Positions 37,009 to 46,043 of a stretch of DNA of 48,478 bases are shown here, one piece after another. This stretch comes from an uncultured Senegalimassilia sp. (GTDB lineage Bacteria > Actinomycetota > Coriobacteriia > Coriobacteriales > Eggerthellaceae), in NCBI GenBank assembly GCA_934661765.1, contig CAKUJT010000008.1:1-48478 (forward strand). Direction: 5' to 3'. The position numbers and the translations under genes were made by a program. The notes below the pieces were generated by a model. It was not told the origin of the DNA and did not search any database. It saw only the letters and a program-made list of their open reading frames with translations. Every line of letters starts with the position of its first letter. Positions within the stretch are counted from its first letter, which is position 1.

Positions 37009-40000
37009 CTAGCCTTGCTTGCGGCGACGTTTCAGCGCCGCAGAGCCACGCGCCAAAAACGCTGTGGCCAACGAGATCAACGCCGTTGTAGCAAGTGCCG
37101 CTACCGCGACGATGCCGGTATCGCCGGTACTCGTGAGAGCCGTGCTGTTGCTCGTGCCATTGTTGCCCGTGTTCCCACCGCCGGCAGCGCCCGACGAAGG
37201 GCCACCAGTCTCTCCCACGTAGGTGTTGGTGACGGTGAAGCCGCCATGCGCGTCGCCCGTCACCGCGGAGTTGTAGCCCTCGACCGGCTCCTCGGCCACG
37301 GCATACTCGATCTCGGCGCCGGAGGCGTCGTACTTGGGCAGGCCCTCGAAGGAGCCGCGCCAGCCGTTTGACTCGTTGAGCTCGAGCGACTTCCCGGAGT
37401 CGGCGCCGCCTGCGAGCAGGCGCACGGTCGCCTTCTCGGCCGCGGGGCCGACCCACTTCTTCTCGACCGGCACGTCCACCTTCGCCGTCGAGGTGTTGGT
37501 GACGGTGTAGCCGCCCTGCGCGTCGCCGGAGACCGCGGAGTCGTAGCCCGCGACGGGCTCCTCGGCAACGGTGTAGGCGATCTCCTCGCCCGTCTGCGCA
37601 TCGTACTTGGGCAGATCGGAGAAGGTGCCCTTCCAGCCGTTGGACTCGTTCAGCTCGAACGACCTGCCGGAGTCGGCGCCGCCGGCGAGCAGTCGCACCA
37701 CGGCCTTCTCGGCGGCCGGGCCGACCCACTTCTTCTCCACCGGCACGTCCACCTTCGCCGCCGAGGTGTTGGTCACGGTGAAGCCGTGCTCGGCGTCGCC
37801 GGTGATCGCGGATTGGTAGCCGTCCACGGCGTCCTCCTCGACGGTGTAGGCGATCTCGGCGCCGGAGGCGTCGTACTTGGGCAGGCCCTCGAAGGCGCCG
37901 CGCCAGCCGTTGGCGTCGGTCAGCTCGACGGACTTCCCGGTGTCCTCGCCGGCGGCGAGCAGGCGCACCACGGCCTTCTCGGCGGCCGGGCCGACCCACT
38001 TCTTCTCCACCGGCACCGAGACGGTTGCCGTGCTCGTGTTGGTCACGGTGAAGCCGTGCTCGGCGTCGCCGGAGACCGCGGAGTCGTAGCCCTCGGCCTT
38101 GTCCTCAGCCACGGTGTACTCGATTTCCGAGCCGGAGGCGTCGTACTTGGGCAGGCCCTCGAAGGAGGCCTTCCAGCCGTTGCCCTCGTTGAGCTCGACC
38201 GACTTGCCGGCGTCCTGGCCGCCTGCGAGCAGGCGCACCACGGCCTTCTCGGCCGCGGGGCCGACCCATTTCTTGACAACGGGGACGTCGACGGTGGCGG
38301 TCGAGGTGTTGGTCACGGTGAAGCCGTGCCCGGCGTCGCCGGAGACCGCGGAGTCGTAGCCGTCGACGGCGTCCTCTTTGACGGTGTACTCGATCTCGGC
38401 GCCCGTCTGCGAGTCGTACTTGGGCAGGCCCTCGAAGGAGGCCTTCCAGCCGTTGGACTCGTTGAGCTCGAGCGACTTCCCGGCGTCCTGGCCGCCGGCG
38501 AGCAGGCGGACGGTCGCCTTGGCGGCCGCGGGGCCGACCCATTTCTTGACAACGGGCACGTCGACCTTCGCCGTCGAGGTGTTGGTCACGGTGAAGCCGT
38601 GCTCGGCGTCGCCCGTCACCGCGGAGTCGTAGCCCTCGACCGCGTCCTCGGCGACGGCATAGGCGATCTCGGCGCCGGAGGCGTCGTACTTCGGCAGGCC
38701 CTCGAAGGAGGCCTTCCAGCCGTTGCCCTCGTTCAGCTCGACCGACTTCCCGGAGTCGGCGCCGCCGGCGAGCAGGCGCACCACGGCCTTCTCGGCCGCG
38801 GGGCCCACCCACTTCTTCTCGACGGGGACGTTCACGGTGGCGGTCGAGGTGTTGGTCACGGTGAAGCCGTGCCCGGCGTCGCCCGTCACCGCGGAGTCGT
38901 AGCCCTCGACGGCGTCCTCGGCCACGGCGTACTCGATCTCGGCGCCCGTCTGCGAGTCGTACTTGGCCAGGCCCTCGAAGGAGGCCTTCCAGCCGTTGGC
39001 GTCGGTCAGCTCGACCGACCTGCCGGCGTCCTGGCCGCCCGCGAGCAGGCGGACGGTCGCCTTCTCGGCCGCGGGGCCCACCCACTTCTTCTCGACGGGG
39101 ACGTTCACGGTGGCGGTCGAGGTGTTGGTCACGGTGAAGCCGTTGTGCGCGTCGTCCGTCACCGCGGAGTCGTAGCCCTCGACCGCGTCCTCCTCGACGG
39201 TGTACTTGATTTCCTCGCCGGAGGCGTCGTACTTCGGCAGGCCCTCGAAGGAGGCCTTCCAGCCGTTGGACTCGTTGAGCTCGAGCGACTTCCCGGAGTC
39301 CTGGCCGCCCGCGAGCAGGCGCACGGTCGCCTTCTCGGCCGCGGGGCCCACCCACTTCTTCTCGACGGGGACGTTCACGGTGGCGGTCGAGGTGTTGGTC
39401 ACGGTGAAGCCGTTGTGCGCGTCGTCCGTCACCGCGGAGTCGTAGCCCTCGACCGCGTCCTCCTCGACGGTGTACTTGATTTCCTCGCCGGAGGCGTCGT
39501 ACTTCGCCAGGCCCTCGAAGGAGGCCTTCCAGCCGTTGGACTCGTTGAGCTCGAGCGACTTCCCGGCGTCCTGGCCGCCGGCGAGAAGGCGCACCACGGC
39601 CTTCTCGGCGGCCGGGCCGACCCACTTCTTCTCGACCGGCACGTCGACGGTTGCCGTGCTCGTGTTGGTCACGGTGAAGCCGTGCTCGGCGTCGCCGGAG
39701 ACCGCGGAGTCGTAGCCGTCGACCTTGTCCTCGGCCACGGTGTATTCGATCTCGGCGCCGGAGGCGTCGTACTTGGCCAGGCCGGAGAACATGCCGCGCC
39801 AGTCGTTGCCCTCGTTCAGCTCGAGCGACTTGCCGGAGTCGGCGCCGCCGGCGAGCAGGCGCACGGTCGCCTTAGCGGCCGCGGGGCCGACCCATTTCTT
39901 GACGACGGGCACGTCGACCTTCGCCGTGCTCGTGTTGGTGACGGTGAAGCCGTTGCGAGCATCGCCCGTCACCGCGGAGTCGTAGCCGTCCACGGCGTCC

Positions 40001-43000
40001 TCTTTGACGGTGTATTCGATTTCCGAGCCGGAGGCGTCGTACTTTGCCAGGCCCTCGAAGGCGCCGCGCCAGCCGTTGGCGTCGCTGAGCTCTACCGACT
40101 TGCCGGAGTCGGCGCCGTTCGCAAGCAGGCGAACGGTCGCCTTAGCGGCGGCCGGGCCCACCCACTTCTTGACGACGGGCACGTCCACCTTCGCCGTCGA
40201 GGTGTTGGTGACGGTGAAGCCGTTGCGAGCATCGCCGGAGACCGCGGAGTCGTAGCCCGCAACGGGCTCCTCGGCCACGGTGTACTCGATCTCTGAGCCG
40301 GAGGCGTCGTACTTTGCCAGGCCGGAAAACACGCCGCGCCAGCCGTTGCCCGCGTTCAGCTCGAGCGACTTGCCGGAGTCGGCGCCGCCGGCGAGCAGTC
40401 GCACGACGGCCTTGTCCGCCGCGGGGCCGACCCACTTCTTCTCGACCGGCACGTCGACGGTTGCCGTGCTCGTGTTGGTCACGGTGAAACCGGCCTGCGC
40501 GTCGCCGGTGACGGCGGAGTCGTAGCCGTCGACCTTGTCCTCGGCCACGGTGTATTCGATTTCCGAGCCGGAGGCGTCGTACTTCGGCAGGCCGGAGAAG
40601 GTCCCCTTCCAGCCGTTGGACTCGTTGAGCTCGAGCGACTTCCCGGCGTCCTGGCCGCCGGCGAGCAGGCGCACGACGGCCTTGTCCGCCGCCGGGCCGA
40701 CCCACTTCTTCTCGACGGGCACGTCGACGGTGGCCGTAGAGGTGTTGGTCACGGTGAAGCCGTTGTGCGCGTCGCCGGAGACCGCGGAGTCGTAGCCGTC
40801 GACGGCGTCCTCGGCGACGGCGTACTCGATTTCCTCGCCGGAGGCGTCGTACTCGGGCAGGCCCTCGAAGGAGCCGCGCCAGCCGTTGCCCTCGTTCAGC
40901 TCGAGCGACTTGCCGGAGTCGGCGCCGCCTGCGAGCAGGCGCACGGTCGCCTTGGCGGCCGCGGGGCCGACCCACTTCTTCTCGACCGGCACGTCCACCT
41001 TCGCCGTGCTCGCGTTCGTCACGGTGAAGCCGGCCTGCGCGTCGCCGGAGACCGCGGAGTCGTAGCCCTCGACCTTGTCCTCGGCCACGGTATATTCGAT
41101 CTCCTCGCCCGTCTGCGCATCGTACTTGGGCAGATCGGAGAAGGTGCCCTTCCAGCCGTTGGACCCGCTCAGCTCGAGCGACCTGCCGGAGTCGGCGCCG
41201 CCGGCGAGCAGTCGCACGGTCGCCTTCTCGGCCGCGGGGCCGACCCACTTCTTCTCCACCGGCACGTCCACCTTCGCCGTCGAGGTGTTGGTCACGGTGA
41301 AGCCGCCCTGCGCGTCGCCCGTCACCGCGAAGTCGTAGCCGTCCACGGCGTCCTCCTCGACGGTGTAGGCGATCTCGGCGCCGGAGGCGTCGTACTTGGG
41401 CAGGCCCTCGAAGGCGCCGCGCCAGCCGTTGGCGTCGGTCAGCTCGACGGACTTCCCGGCGTCCTGGCCGCCGGCGAGAAGGCGCACCACGGCCTTCTCG
41501 GCCGCCGGGCCGACCCACTTCTTCTCGACCGGCACGTCGACGGTGGCCGTGCTGGTGTTGGTCACGGTGAAGCCGTTGTGCGCGTCGCCGGAGATGTCGG
41601 CCTTGTAGCCCTCGACCGCGTCCTCGGCCAGGGAGTAGGCGATCTCCTCGCCCGTCTGCGGGTCGTACTTCGGCAGGCCGGAGAAGGTCCCCTTCCAGCC
41701 GCCGGCCTCGTTCAGCTTGAGCGTGCCGACGACCTCGTCGCCGCGCTTGAGGCTCACGGTCACCTCGCCGGCGGCCGGGCCGACCCACTTCTTGGCGACC
41801 GGCACGTCGACCTTCGCCGTCGAGGTGTTGGTCACGATGAAGCCGGCCTGCGCGTCGCCGGCGATCGCGGACTGGTAGCCGTCCACGGCGTCCTCGGCCA
41901 CGGTGTAGGCGATCTCCTCGCCCGTCTGCGAGTCGTACTTGGGCAGGTCGGAGAAGGCTCCCTTCCAGCCGTTGGACTCGTTGAGCTCGACCGACATGCC
42001 GGAGTCGGCGCCGCCGGCGAGCAGGCGCACCACGGCCTTCTCGGCCGCGGGGCCGACCCACTTCTTCTCGACGGGGATCTTGACGGTGGCCGTCGAGGTG
42101 TTGGTCACGGTGAAGCCGTTGTGCGCGTCGCCCGTCACCGCGGAGTTGTAGCCCTCGACCGGCTCCTCGGCCACGGCATACTCGATCTCGGCGCCGGAGG
42201 CGTCGTACTTCGCCAGGCCCTCGAAGGAGGCCTTCCAGCCGTTGGACTCGTTGAGCTCGAGCGACTTCCCGGCGTCCTGGCCGCCGGCGAGAAGGCGCAC
42301 CACGGCCTTCTCGGCGGCCGGGCCGACCCACTTCTTCTCGACCGGCACGTCGACCTTAGCCGTCGAGGTGTTGGTGACGGTGTAGCCGCCCTGCGCGTCG
42401 CCGGCGACGGCGGAGTCGTAGCCCGCGACGGCGTCCTCGGCAACGGTGTAGGCGATCTCGGCGCCCGTCTGGGCGTCGTACTTGGGCAGGCCGGAGAAGG
42501 TCCCCTTCCACCCGCCTTCCGCGTTCAGCTTCATCGTGTCGACTACGTCATCGCCGCGCTTGAGGCTCACGGTCACCTCGCCGGCGGCCGGGCCGACCCA
42601 CTTCTTCTCGACGGGGACGTCGACCTTCGCCGTGCTGGTGTTGGTCACGGTGAAGCCGCCGCGCCCGTCGGGCTCGATCGCGGAGCTGTAGCCCGCGACC
42701 TCGTCCTCCTCGACGGTGTACTTGATCTCCTCGCCGGAGGCGTCGTACTTGGGCAGGCCCTCGAAGGAGCCCTTCCAGTCGCCGACCTTGTTCAGGGTAA
42801 TCGAGTCGATGACGGTTTCGCCGTTCTTAAGATTGATCGTGACTTCTTCAGGATGGGGAATCTTGGGATTCTCCCAAACCTTCTGAACGGGAATGCTGAT
42901 GTTCTCAGACTTGCCGATGATGACACCGCCGTTGGCGCCGATGCCGCCTCCGTGCGGAGCCTCGTTGCCGGATATCGTCAGCGAGGTCTGGCCACTGCCA

Positions 43001-45885
43001 AGGTTATACACGTCGTTGCTCATAACAGATTTAAGCGCGACGTTCGGCGTGGCATCGGCGAAAGACAGCGGCTCGCCGTTATCGCCGCCCTCAACAAAGC
43101 GCGGGACATCAGGATTCGTGGACGCAATAGTACTGTCGGGATTGAACAACCCGCCATCCCTGTACCAGAGAACCTTGCCGCCACCCGGAGCACGGTCGGC
43201 AAGCGTCAGCTTATATTTAGCGCCATCGGAGCCGGTAAACACCACGTCGTCGCCAGCCTCGTCCGCGGTGTTCCTGGCGATTAGGCCGCCATCCTGAACG
43301 TAGACCTTGGCATCTCCAGTCGGGCAGAACCACATGCCGCCGCCCTGCTTGCTTGCGTGATTGTCAACAACAAGCGCGTTTTCAATATGAAGCGTGCTAT
43401 AGACAAGATACTCGTTGCCTTCACTGTATACGCCGCCGCCCATGTTCCAAGCAGTATTGTCCTTGATTTCGCCAGCGCTAAGTGTGACGTCGTCTGAATA
43501 GGTATAAATGCCTCCGCCTGCAGAAGCGGAGTTCCCGGATATGGATCCGCCTTTCATAGTGAAAGCAGTATGGTCCTTGCCGCCATTTTGCAAGCCGTGA
43601 TCGACCACGCACACGCCGCCACCCTTACCGTCAGAAGCCGCAGCGTTGCCCGTGATCTCGCCGCCTTCCATAACGAACTCGGCGTTACCCTCAACATGCA
43701 CAGCGCCGGAAGGGGTACGATTCCCGAGTTTAGCGCTCTTGTTATCCGCAATCTTGCCGCCGGTCATCTTGAAAGAGGCTCTTTGATTATTGTCCTCGCT
43801 ATACATGACCACCGCGCTACCCTGGTAACCGGTGTTGCCCTCGATGCTGCCTCCGCTCATGTCAAAACTGGCATTACCCATCAGCATAACGCCAGTGGAC
43901 GAGAGGTAATTGCCGGCACTATCTCCAGAGGCAACGCGATTGCCCCGGATCACGCCGCCCTCCATGGCAACCTTAGCGCCGTTTGCCGCATGAACGACGC
44001 CACAATACACATCACCCAGTTCGCATCGTTCGATAACACCACCTGCCATGACAAACGAGGCATTGTTTCCCGACAAGTTGACGACGCCCGTGTTCACGCT
44101 CGTTGCAGCCCCATGGCAAACAACAGCTTCCCCGGAAAGCACAACCGACCCCCGGCTGGAGATAATAGCGCCCTTGCTATAGGAACCGCACAGCGACACC
44201 TTTCCGGAGATTTCGAGCGATGCGCCTTCGGCCACATCGACCAATCCAGAAAAGCCGCTCTTTATCGCCGAGATGGTATAAGGGTCATCCGACGTGATCT
44301 TGATTTTCTTCCCAACGGGAACCTTCAGCGTGGAGCTCAGCTTCATATGCTTTTTCAGCGAGATGACGGTCTCCTCGCCATCGGGAGCCGCATTGATCGC
44401 TTCTTGGAGCGTTTGGGCGCTATCGCTGCTCACGGTATCGCCTACGCTATCGTCAATGGATTCACGCGTGTACGCAACCTCAACGCCTGAGCTCGGAAGG
44501 TTGTCCGTGCCGGTGATATCGTCCATGCTGTTGTCGATCGTGATGCTCTTAACCGAGCTGTCGTCGAACAAGCCCGCGGGTATCTGAGTGAGACCGCTGC
44601 CGATCGTCACATCTTGTACGCCATCCGTATTCGAAAAGGCAGACGCGCCAATCGAGGTCACAGAGTCCGGAATAACGAGATGCTCCGGCAACGTGCCGGA
44701 ATAAAAAACGTAGTCACCGATCTTCTCAAGCGTCTCAGGGAATGGAGCAGCGATGGTGCTCCAGATGAACGCCCATTTATCGATGTTTTTGAGATTGTCG
44801 CAAAATCCCACGACCGTAACCGGTGTATAGCAGAATGCATAGGCAGGAATACTCTCAAGCGAAGAGAGGTTCACCGGCGCTTGCAGTTTCTTGCACTCAT
44901 AGAAGGCAGAGCTGCCCATCTCCGTCACCGAGCTCAAATCAGGCACGCGCTCGAGGCTAGCGCACCCTTGAAAAGCCGAAAACCCGATGCTCGTCAGCGT
45001 TCCCTGGAAATCGATATCAGTCAGACTCGAGCAATTCTCAAAGGCTCTATCGCCAATCGAATCGATGGGCCCCGCCGCGGAAACCGACTTAAGAGAGGTG
45101 CAATCACCGAACATGTTCGAGGATATCTTCGTCACTGAAGCGGGCAGCGAAACACTAGTCAACGACGTGCAGTCGCTAAGCAAGCTTCCCACGGTATCGT
45201 CGATGATGACACCTTCGGGAAGCGTGATGCTTGTGAGGGACTCCGCTCCAGAGAAGGCGCCTGTGCCAGAGATAAGTTTAAGGGTGGATGGGAGATTTAT
45301 TTCCGAAAGACTGCTGCACCGATTTACCATCGAGTTTGCGCTGATTTCCTCAACGCCCTCGTCAAAGGTGAGCTTTTCGAGCGCACCAGCATTTTGCAGC
45401 GTGCAGCTAAAGTTCTTGATGGAACCCGGGATACGGAGTTCCTTAACCTTGGCGAACTTCGAAAAATTCCACCCGCTGAGTTTTTCGAGCGTGTCGGGAA
45501 GGAGCAGCTGCTCGACATCCTCGGCAGAAGTTCCCCCCGAAAACCTTAGGCTAGTAACCTTATACGTTTGCCCTTCATGCTCGATAGAAGAAGGTACGTT
45601 AACTTTAGTGACACCGCTTTCGGCGACAATGCACGCGATTTCCGCCGTGCCGTCAACCGCAGTCTCGCACGTGAAAGTCACGCCACCTTGAACAACGTCG
45701 AATTCCTCTGCAACGTATGCAGCCGTTGCGGGCGTGTCCGCGTCCGCAAACGCAATGCCGCCTATCGCATCAACCGGCAACGGCGAAATTGCCAGAACAA
45801 ATGCAAGGAAAAGGGATGCGACGACCCTCCCTATGCTGAAAGGAGCCGTAGACCCCCCCCCGAAGCCGAAAACGTTCCTCTTCAA
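37009..45885 (-). CDS. Giant adhesin: leucine-rich repeats, beta-helix region, 21 Cna_B repeats, LTSTG sorting signal (2958 residues)
   Basis: The signal peptide spans about residues 1-50. BspA-type leucine-rich repeats (LTSITLPEGV-like units) fill about 100-470, and a glycine-rich beta-helix region with FxMxGGxIxxN units about 500-960. From about residue 1000 to 2891 are 21 Cna_B modules of about 90 residues. Most start VPVEKKWVGPAA and end FTVTNTSTA; the Lys of KKW, the Glu of YTVAED and the Asn of VTNTS are the expected isopeptide set. A Gly/Ser linker, LTSTG (2917-2921), a hydrophobic segment and KRRRKQG end the protein, so it is probably sortase-anchored. The start is TTG 45885, after AGGAGAAGG. 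Codons 9-11 are nine consecutive G, so slippage would shift the frame before the signal peptide. It is probably a stalk-and-tip adhesin. Confidence 0.9.
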   Translation of the reverse strand: MKRNVFGFGGGSTAPFSIGRVVASLFLAFVLAISPLPVDAIGGIAFADADTPATAAYVAEEFDVVQGGVTFTCETAVDGTAEIACIVAESGVTKVNVPSSIEHEGQTYKVTSLRFSGGTSAEDVEQLLLPDTLEKLSGWNFSKFAKVKELRIPGSIKNFSCTLQNAGALEKLTFDEGVEEISANSMVNRCSSLSEINLPSTLKLISGTGAFSGAESLTSITLPEGVIIDDTVGSLLSDCTSLTSVSLPASVTKISSNMFGDCTSLKSVSAAGPIDSIGDRAFENCSSLTDIDFQGTLTSIGFSAFQGCASLERVPDLSSVTEMGSSAFYECKKLQAPVNLSSLESIPAYAFCYTPVTVVGFCDNLKNIDKWAFIWSTIAAPFPETLEKIGDYVFYSGTLPEHLVIPDSVTSIGASAFSNTDGVQDVTIGSGLTQIPAGLFDDSSVKSITIDNSMDDITGTDNLPSSGVEVAYTRESIDDSVGDTVSSDSAQTLQEAINAAPDGEETVISLKKHMKLSSTLKVPVGKKIKITSDDPYTISAIKSGFSGLVDVAEGASLEISGKVSLCGSYSKGAIISSRGSVVLSGEAVVCHGAATSVNTGVVNLSGNNASFVMAGGVIERCELGDVYCGVVHAANGAKVAMEGGVIRGNRVASGDSAGNYLSSTGVMLMGNASFDMSGGSIEGNTGYQGSAVVMYSEDNNQRASFKMTGGKIADNKSAKLGNRTPSGAVHVEGNAEFVMEGGEITGNAAASDGKGGGVCVVDHGLQNGGKDHTAFTMKGGSISGNSASAGGGIYTYSDDVTLSAGEIKDNTAWNMGGGVYSEGNEYLVYSTLHIENALVVDNHASKQGGGMWFCPTGDAKVYVQDGGLIARNTADEAGDDVVFTGSDGAKYKLTLADRAPGGGKVLWYRDGGLFNPDSTIASTNPDVPRFVEGGDNGEPLSFADATPNVALKSVMSNDVYNLGSGQTSLTISGNEAPHGGGIGANGGVIIGKSENISIPVQKVWENPKIPHPEEVTINLKNGETVIDSITLNKVGDWKGSFEGLPKYDASGEEIKYTVEEDEVAGYSSAIEPDGRGGFTVTNTSTAKVDVPVEKKWVGPAAGEVTVSLKRGDDVVDTMKLNAEGGWKGTFSGLPKYDAQTGAEIAYTVAEDAVAGYDSAVAGDAQGGYTVTNTSTAKVDVPVEKKWVGPAAEKAVVRLLAGGQDAGKSLELNESNGWKASFEGLAKYDASGAEIEYAVAEEPVEGYNSAVTGDAHNGFTVTNTSTATVKIPVEKKWVGPAAEKAVVRLLAGGADSGMSVELNESNGWKGAFSDLPKYDSQTGEEIAYTVAEDAVDGYQSAIAGDAQAGFIVTNTSTAKVDVPVAKKWVGPAAGEVTVSLKRGDEVVGTLKLNEAGGWKGTFSGLPKYDPQTGEEIAYSLAEDAVEGYKADISGDAHNGFTVTNTSTATVDVPVEKKWVGPAAEKAVVRLLAGGQDAGKSVELTDANGWRGAFEGLPKYDASGAEIAYTVEEDAVDGYDFAVTGDAQGGFTVTNTSTAKVDVPVEKKWVGPAAEKATVRLLAGGADSGRSLELSGSNGWKGTFSDLPKYDAQTGEEIEYTVAEDKVEGYDSAVSGDAQAGFTVTNASTAKVDVPVEKKWVGPAAAKATVRLLAGGADSGKSLELNEGNGWRGSFEGLPEYDASGEEIEYAVAEDAVDGYDSAVSGDAHNGFTVTNTSTATVDVPVEKKWVGPAADKAVVRLLAGGQDAGKSLELNESNGWKGTFSGLPKYDASGSEIEYTVAEDKVDGYDSAVTGDAQAGFTVTNTSTATVDVPVEKKWVGPAADKAVVRLLAGGADSGKSLELNAGNGWRGVFSGLAKYDASGSEIEYTVAEEPVAGYDSAVSGDARNGFTVTNTSTAKVDVPVVKKWVGPAAAKATVRLLANGADSGKSVELSDANGWRGAFEGLAKYDASGSEIEYTVKEDAVDGYDSAVTGDARNGFTVTNTSTAKVDVPVVKKWVGPAAAKATVRLLAGGADSGKSLELNEGNDWRGMFSGLAKYDASGAEIEYTVAEDKVDGYDSAVSGDAEHGFTVTNTSTATVDVPVEKKWVGPAAEKAVVRLLAGGQDAGKSLELNESNGWKASFEGLAKYDASGEEIKYTVEEDAVEGYDSAVTDDAHNGFTVTNTSTATVNVPVEKKWVGPAAEKATVRLLAGGQDSGKSLELNESNGWKASFEGLPKYDASGEEIKYTVEEDAVEGYDSAVTDDAHNGFTVTNTSTATVNVPVEKKWVGPAAEKATVRLLAGGQDAGRSVELTDANGWKASFEGLAKYDSQTGAEIEYAVAEDAVEGYDSAVTGDAGHGFTVTNTSTATVNVPVEKKWVGPAAEKAVVRLLAGGADSGKSVELNEGNGWKASFEGLPKYDASGAEIAYAVAEDAVEGYDSAVTGDAEHGFTVTNTSTAKVDVPVVKKWVGPAAAKATVRLLAGGQDAGKSLELNESNGWKASFEGLPKYDSQTGAEIEYTVKEDAVDGYDSAVSGDAGHGFTVTNTSTATVDVPVVKKWVGPAAEKAVVRLLAGGQDAGKSVELNEGNGWKASFEGLPKYDASGSEIEYTVAEDKAEGYDSAVSGDAEHGFTVTNTSTATVSVPVEKKWVGPAAEKAVVRLLAAGEDTGKSVELTDANGWRGAFEGLPKYDASGAEIAYTVEEDAVDGYQSAITGDAEHGFTVTNTSAAKVDVPVEKKWVGPAAEKAVVRLLAGGADSGRSFELNESNGWKGTFSDLPKYDAQTGEEIAYTVAEEPVAGYDSAVSGDAQGGYTVTNTSTAKVDVPVEKKWVGPAAEKATVRLLAGGADSGKSLELNESNGWRGSFEGLPKYDASGAEIEYAVAEEPVEGYNSAVTGDAHGGFTVTNTYVGETGGPSSGAAGGGNTGNNGTSNSTALTSTGDTGIVAVAALATTALISLATAFLARGSAALKRRRKQG
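37215..42890 (-). repeat. Tandem array of 21 Cna_B modules, period about 270 bp
   Basis: Counting from the protein, there is one divergent first module (with QKVWENP) and twenty with KKWVGPAA. Modules 2 and 5 share a distinct variant (GEVTVSLKRGD). Alternative blocks such as GGQDAG or GGADSG, and KYDASG or KYDSQTG, recur in many combinations, which suggests shuffling by recombination within the array. Modules 13 and 14 are nearly identical. Confidence 0.9.
45853..45861 (-). repeat. Nine-G homopolymer in codons 9-11 of the adhesin gene
   Basis: The minus strand reads TTC, nine G, then TCT, encoding Phe-Gly-Gly-Gly-Ser. It precedes the hydrophobic part of the signal peptide. A one-base change would abolish the product, as in classical contingency loci. 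The present length of nine is in frame (ON). Confidence 0.8.
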
Positions 45886-45911
45886 TACCCTTCTCCTCTT
45901 TCGACGTCCAT
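45882..45911 (-). CDS. Possible nine-codon leader peptide overlapping the adhesin start
   Basis: ATG at 45911 follows GAGGGA and encodes MDVERGEGY; its TGA overlaps the adhesin's TTG start (TTGA). The adhesin ribosome site lies inside this frame. Such overlap often couples translation. It is very short and could be chance. Confidence 0.3.
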   Translation of the reverse strand: MDVERGEGY

Positions 45912-46043
45912 GCTCTTTCCCTCAGAGCGTTTTTGCTGATTAGACCTCCAAATCCATTAAAATCAACATTATGGACAAGAAAGATACCAATGGAGGAAAT
46001 TCCACGTTTTCGCCGAATATGTAACGAAATTACTGGTCGATTT

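Noticed and set aside
37215..42890. CRISPR-like regular repeats
   Set aside because: The period is about 270 bp, the repeats are coding and continuous, and no spacers or cas genes exist.
37786..43284. Very long open frames on the plus strand opposite the Cna_B repeats
   Set aside because: They mirror the repeat period exactly and follow from GC-rich codon bias on the minus strand; no ribosome site or plausible protein.
27483..45885. A mobile element or prophage carrying the surface island
   Set aside because: I found no integrase, transposase, tRNA boundary or flanking direct repeat inside the window.
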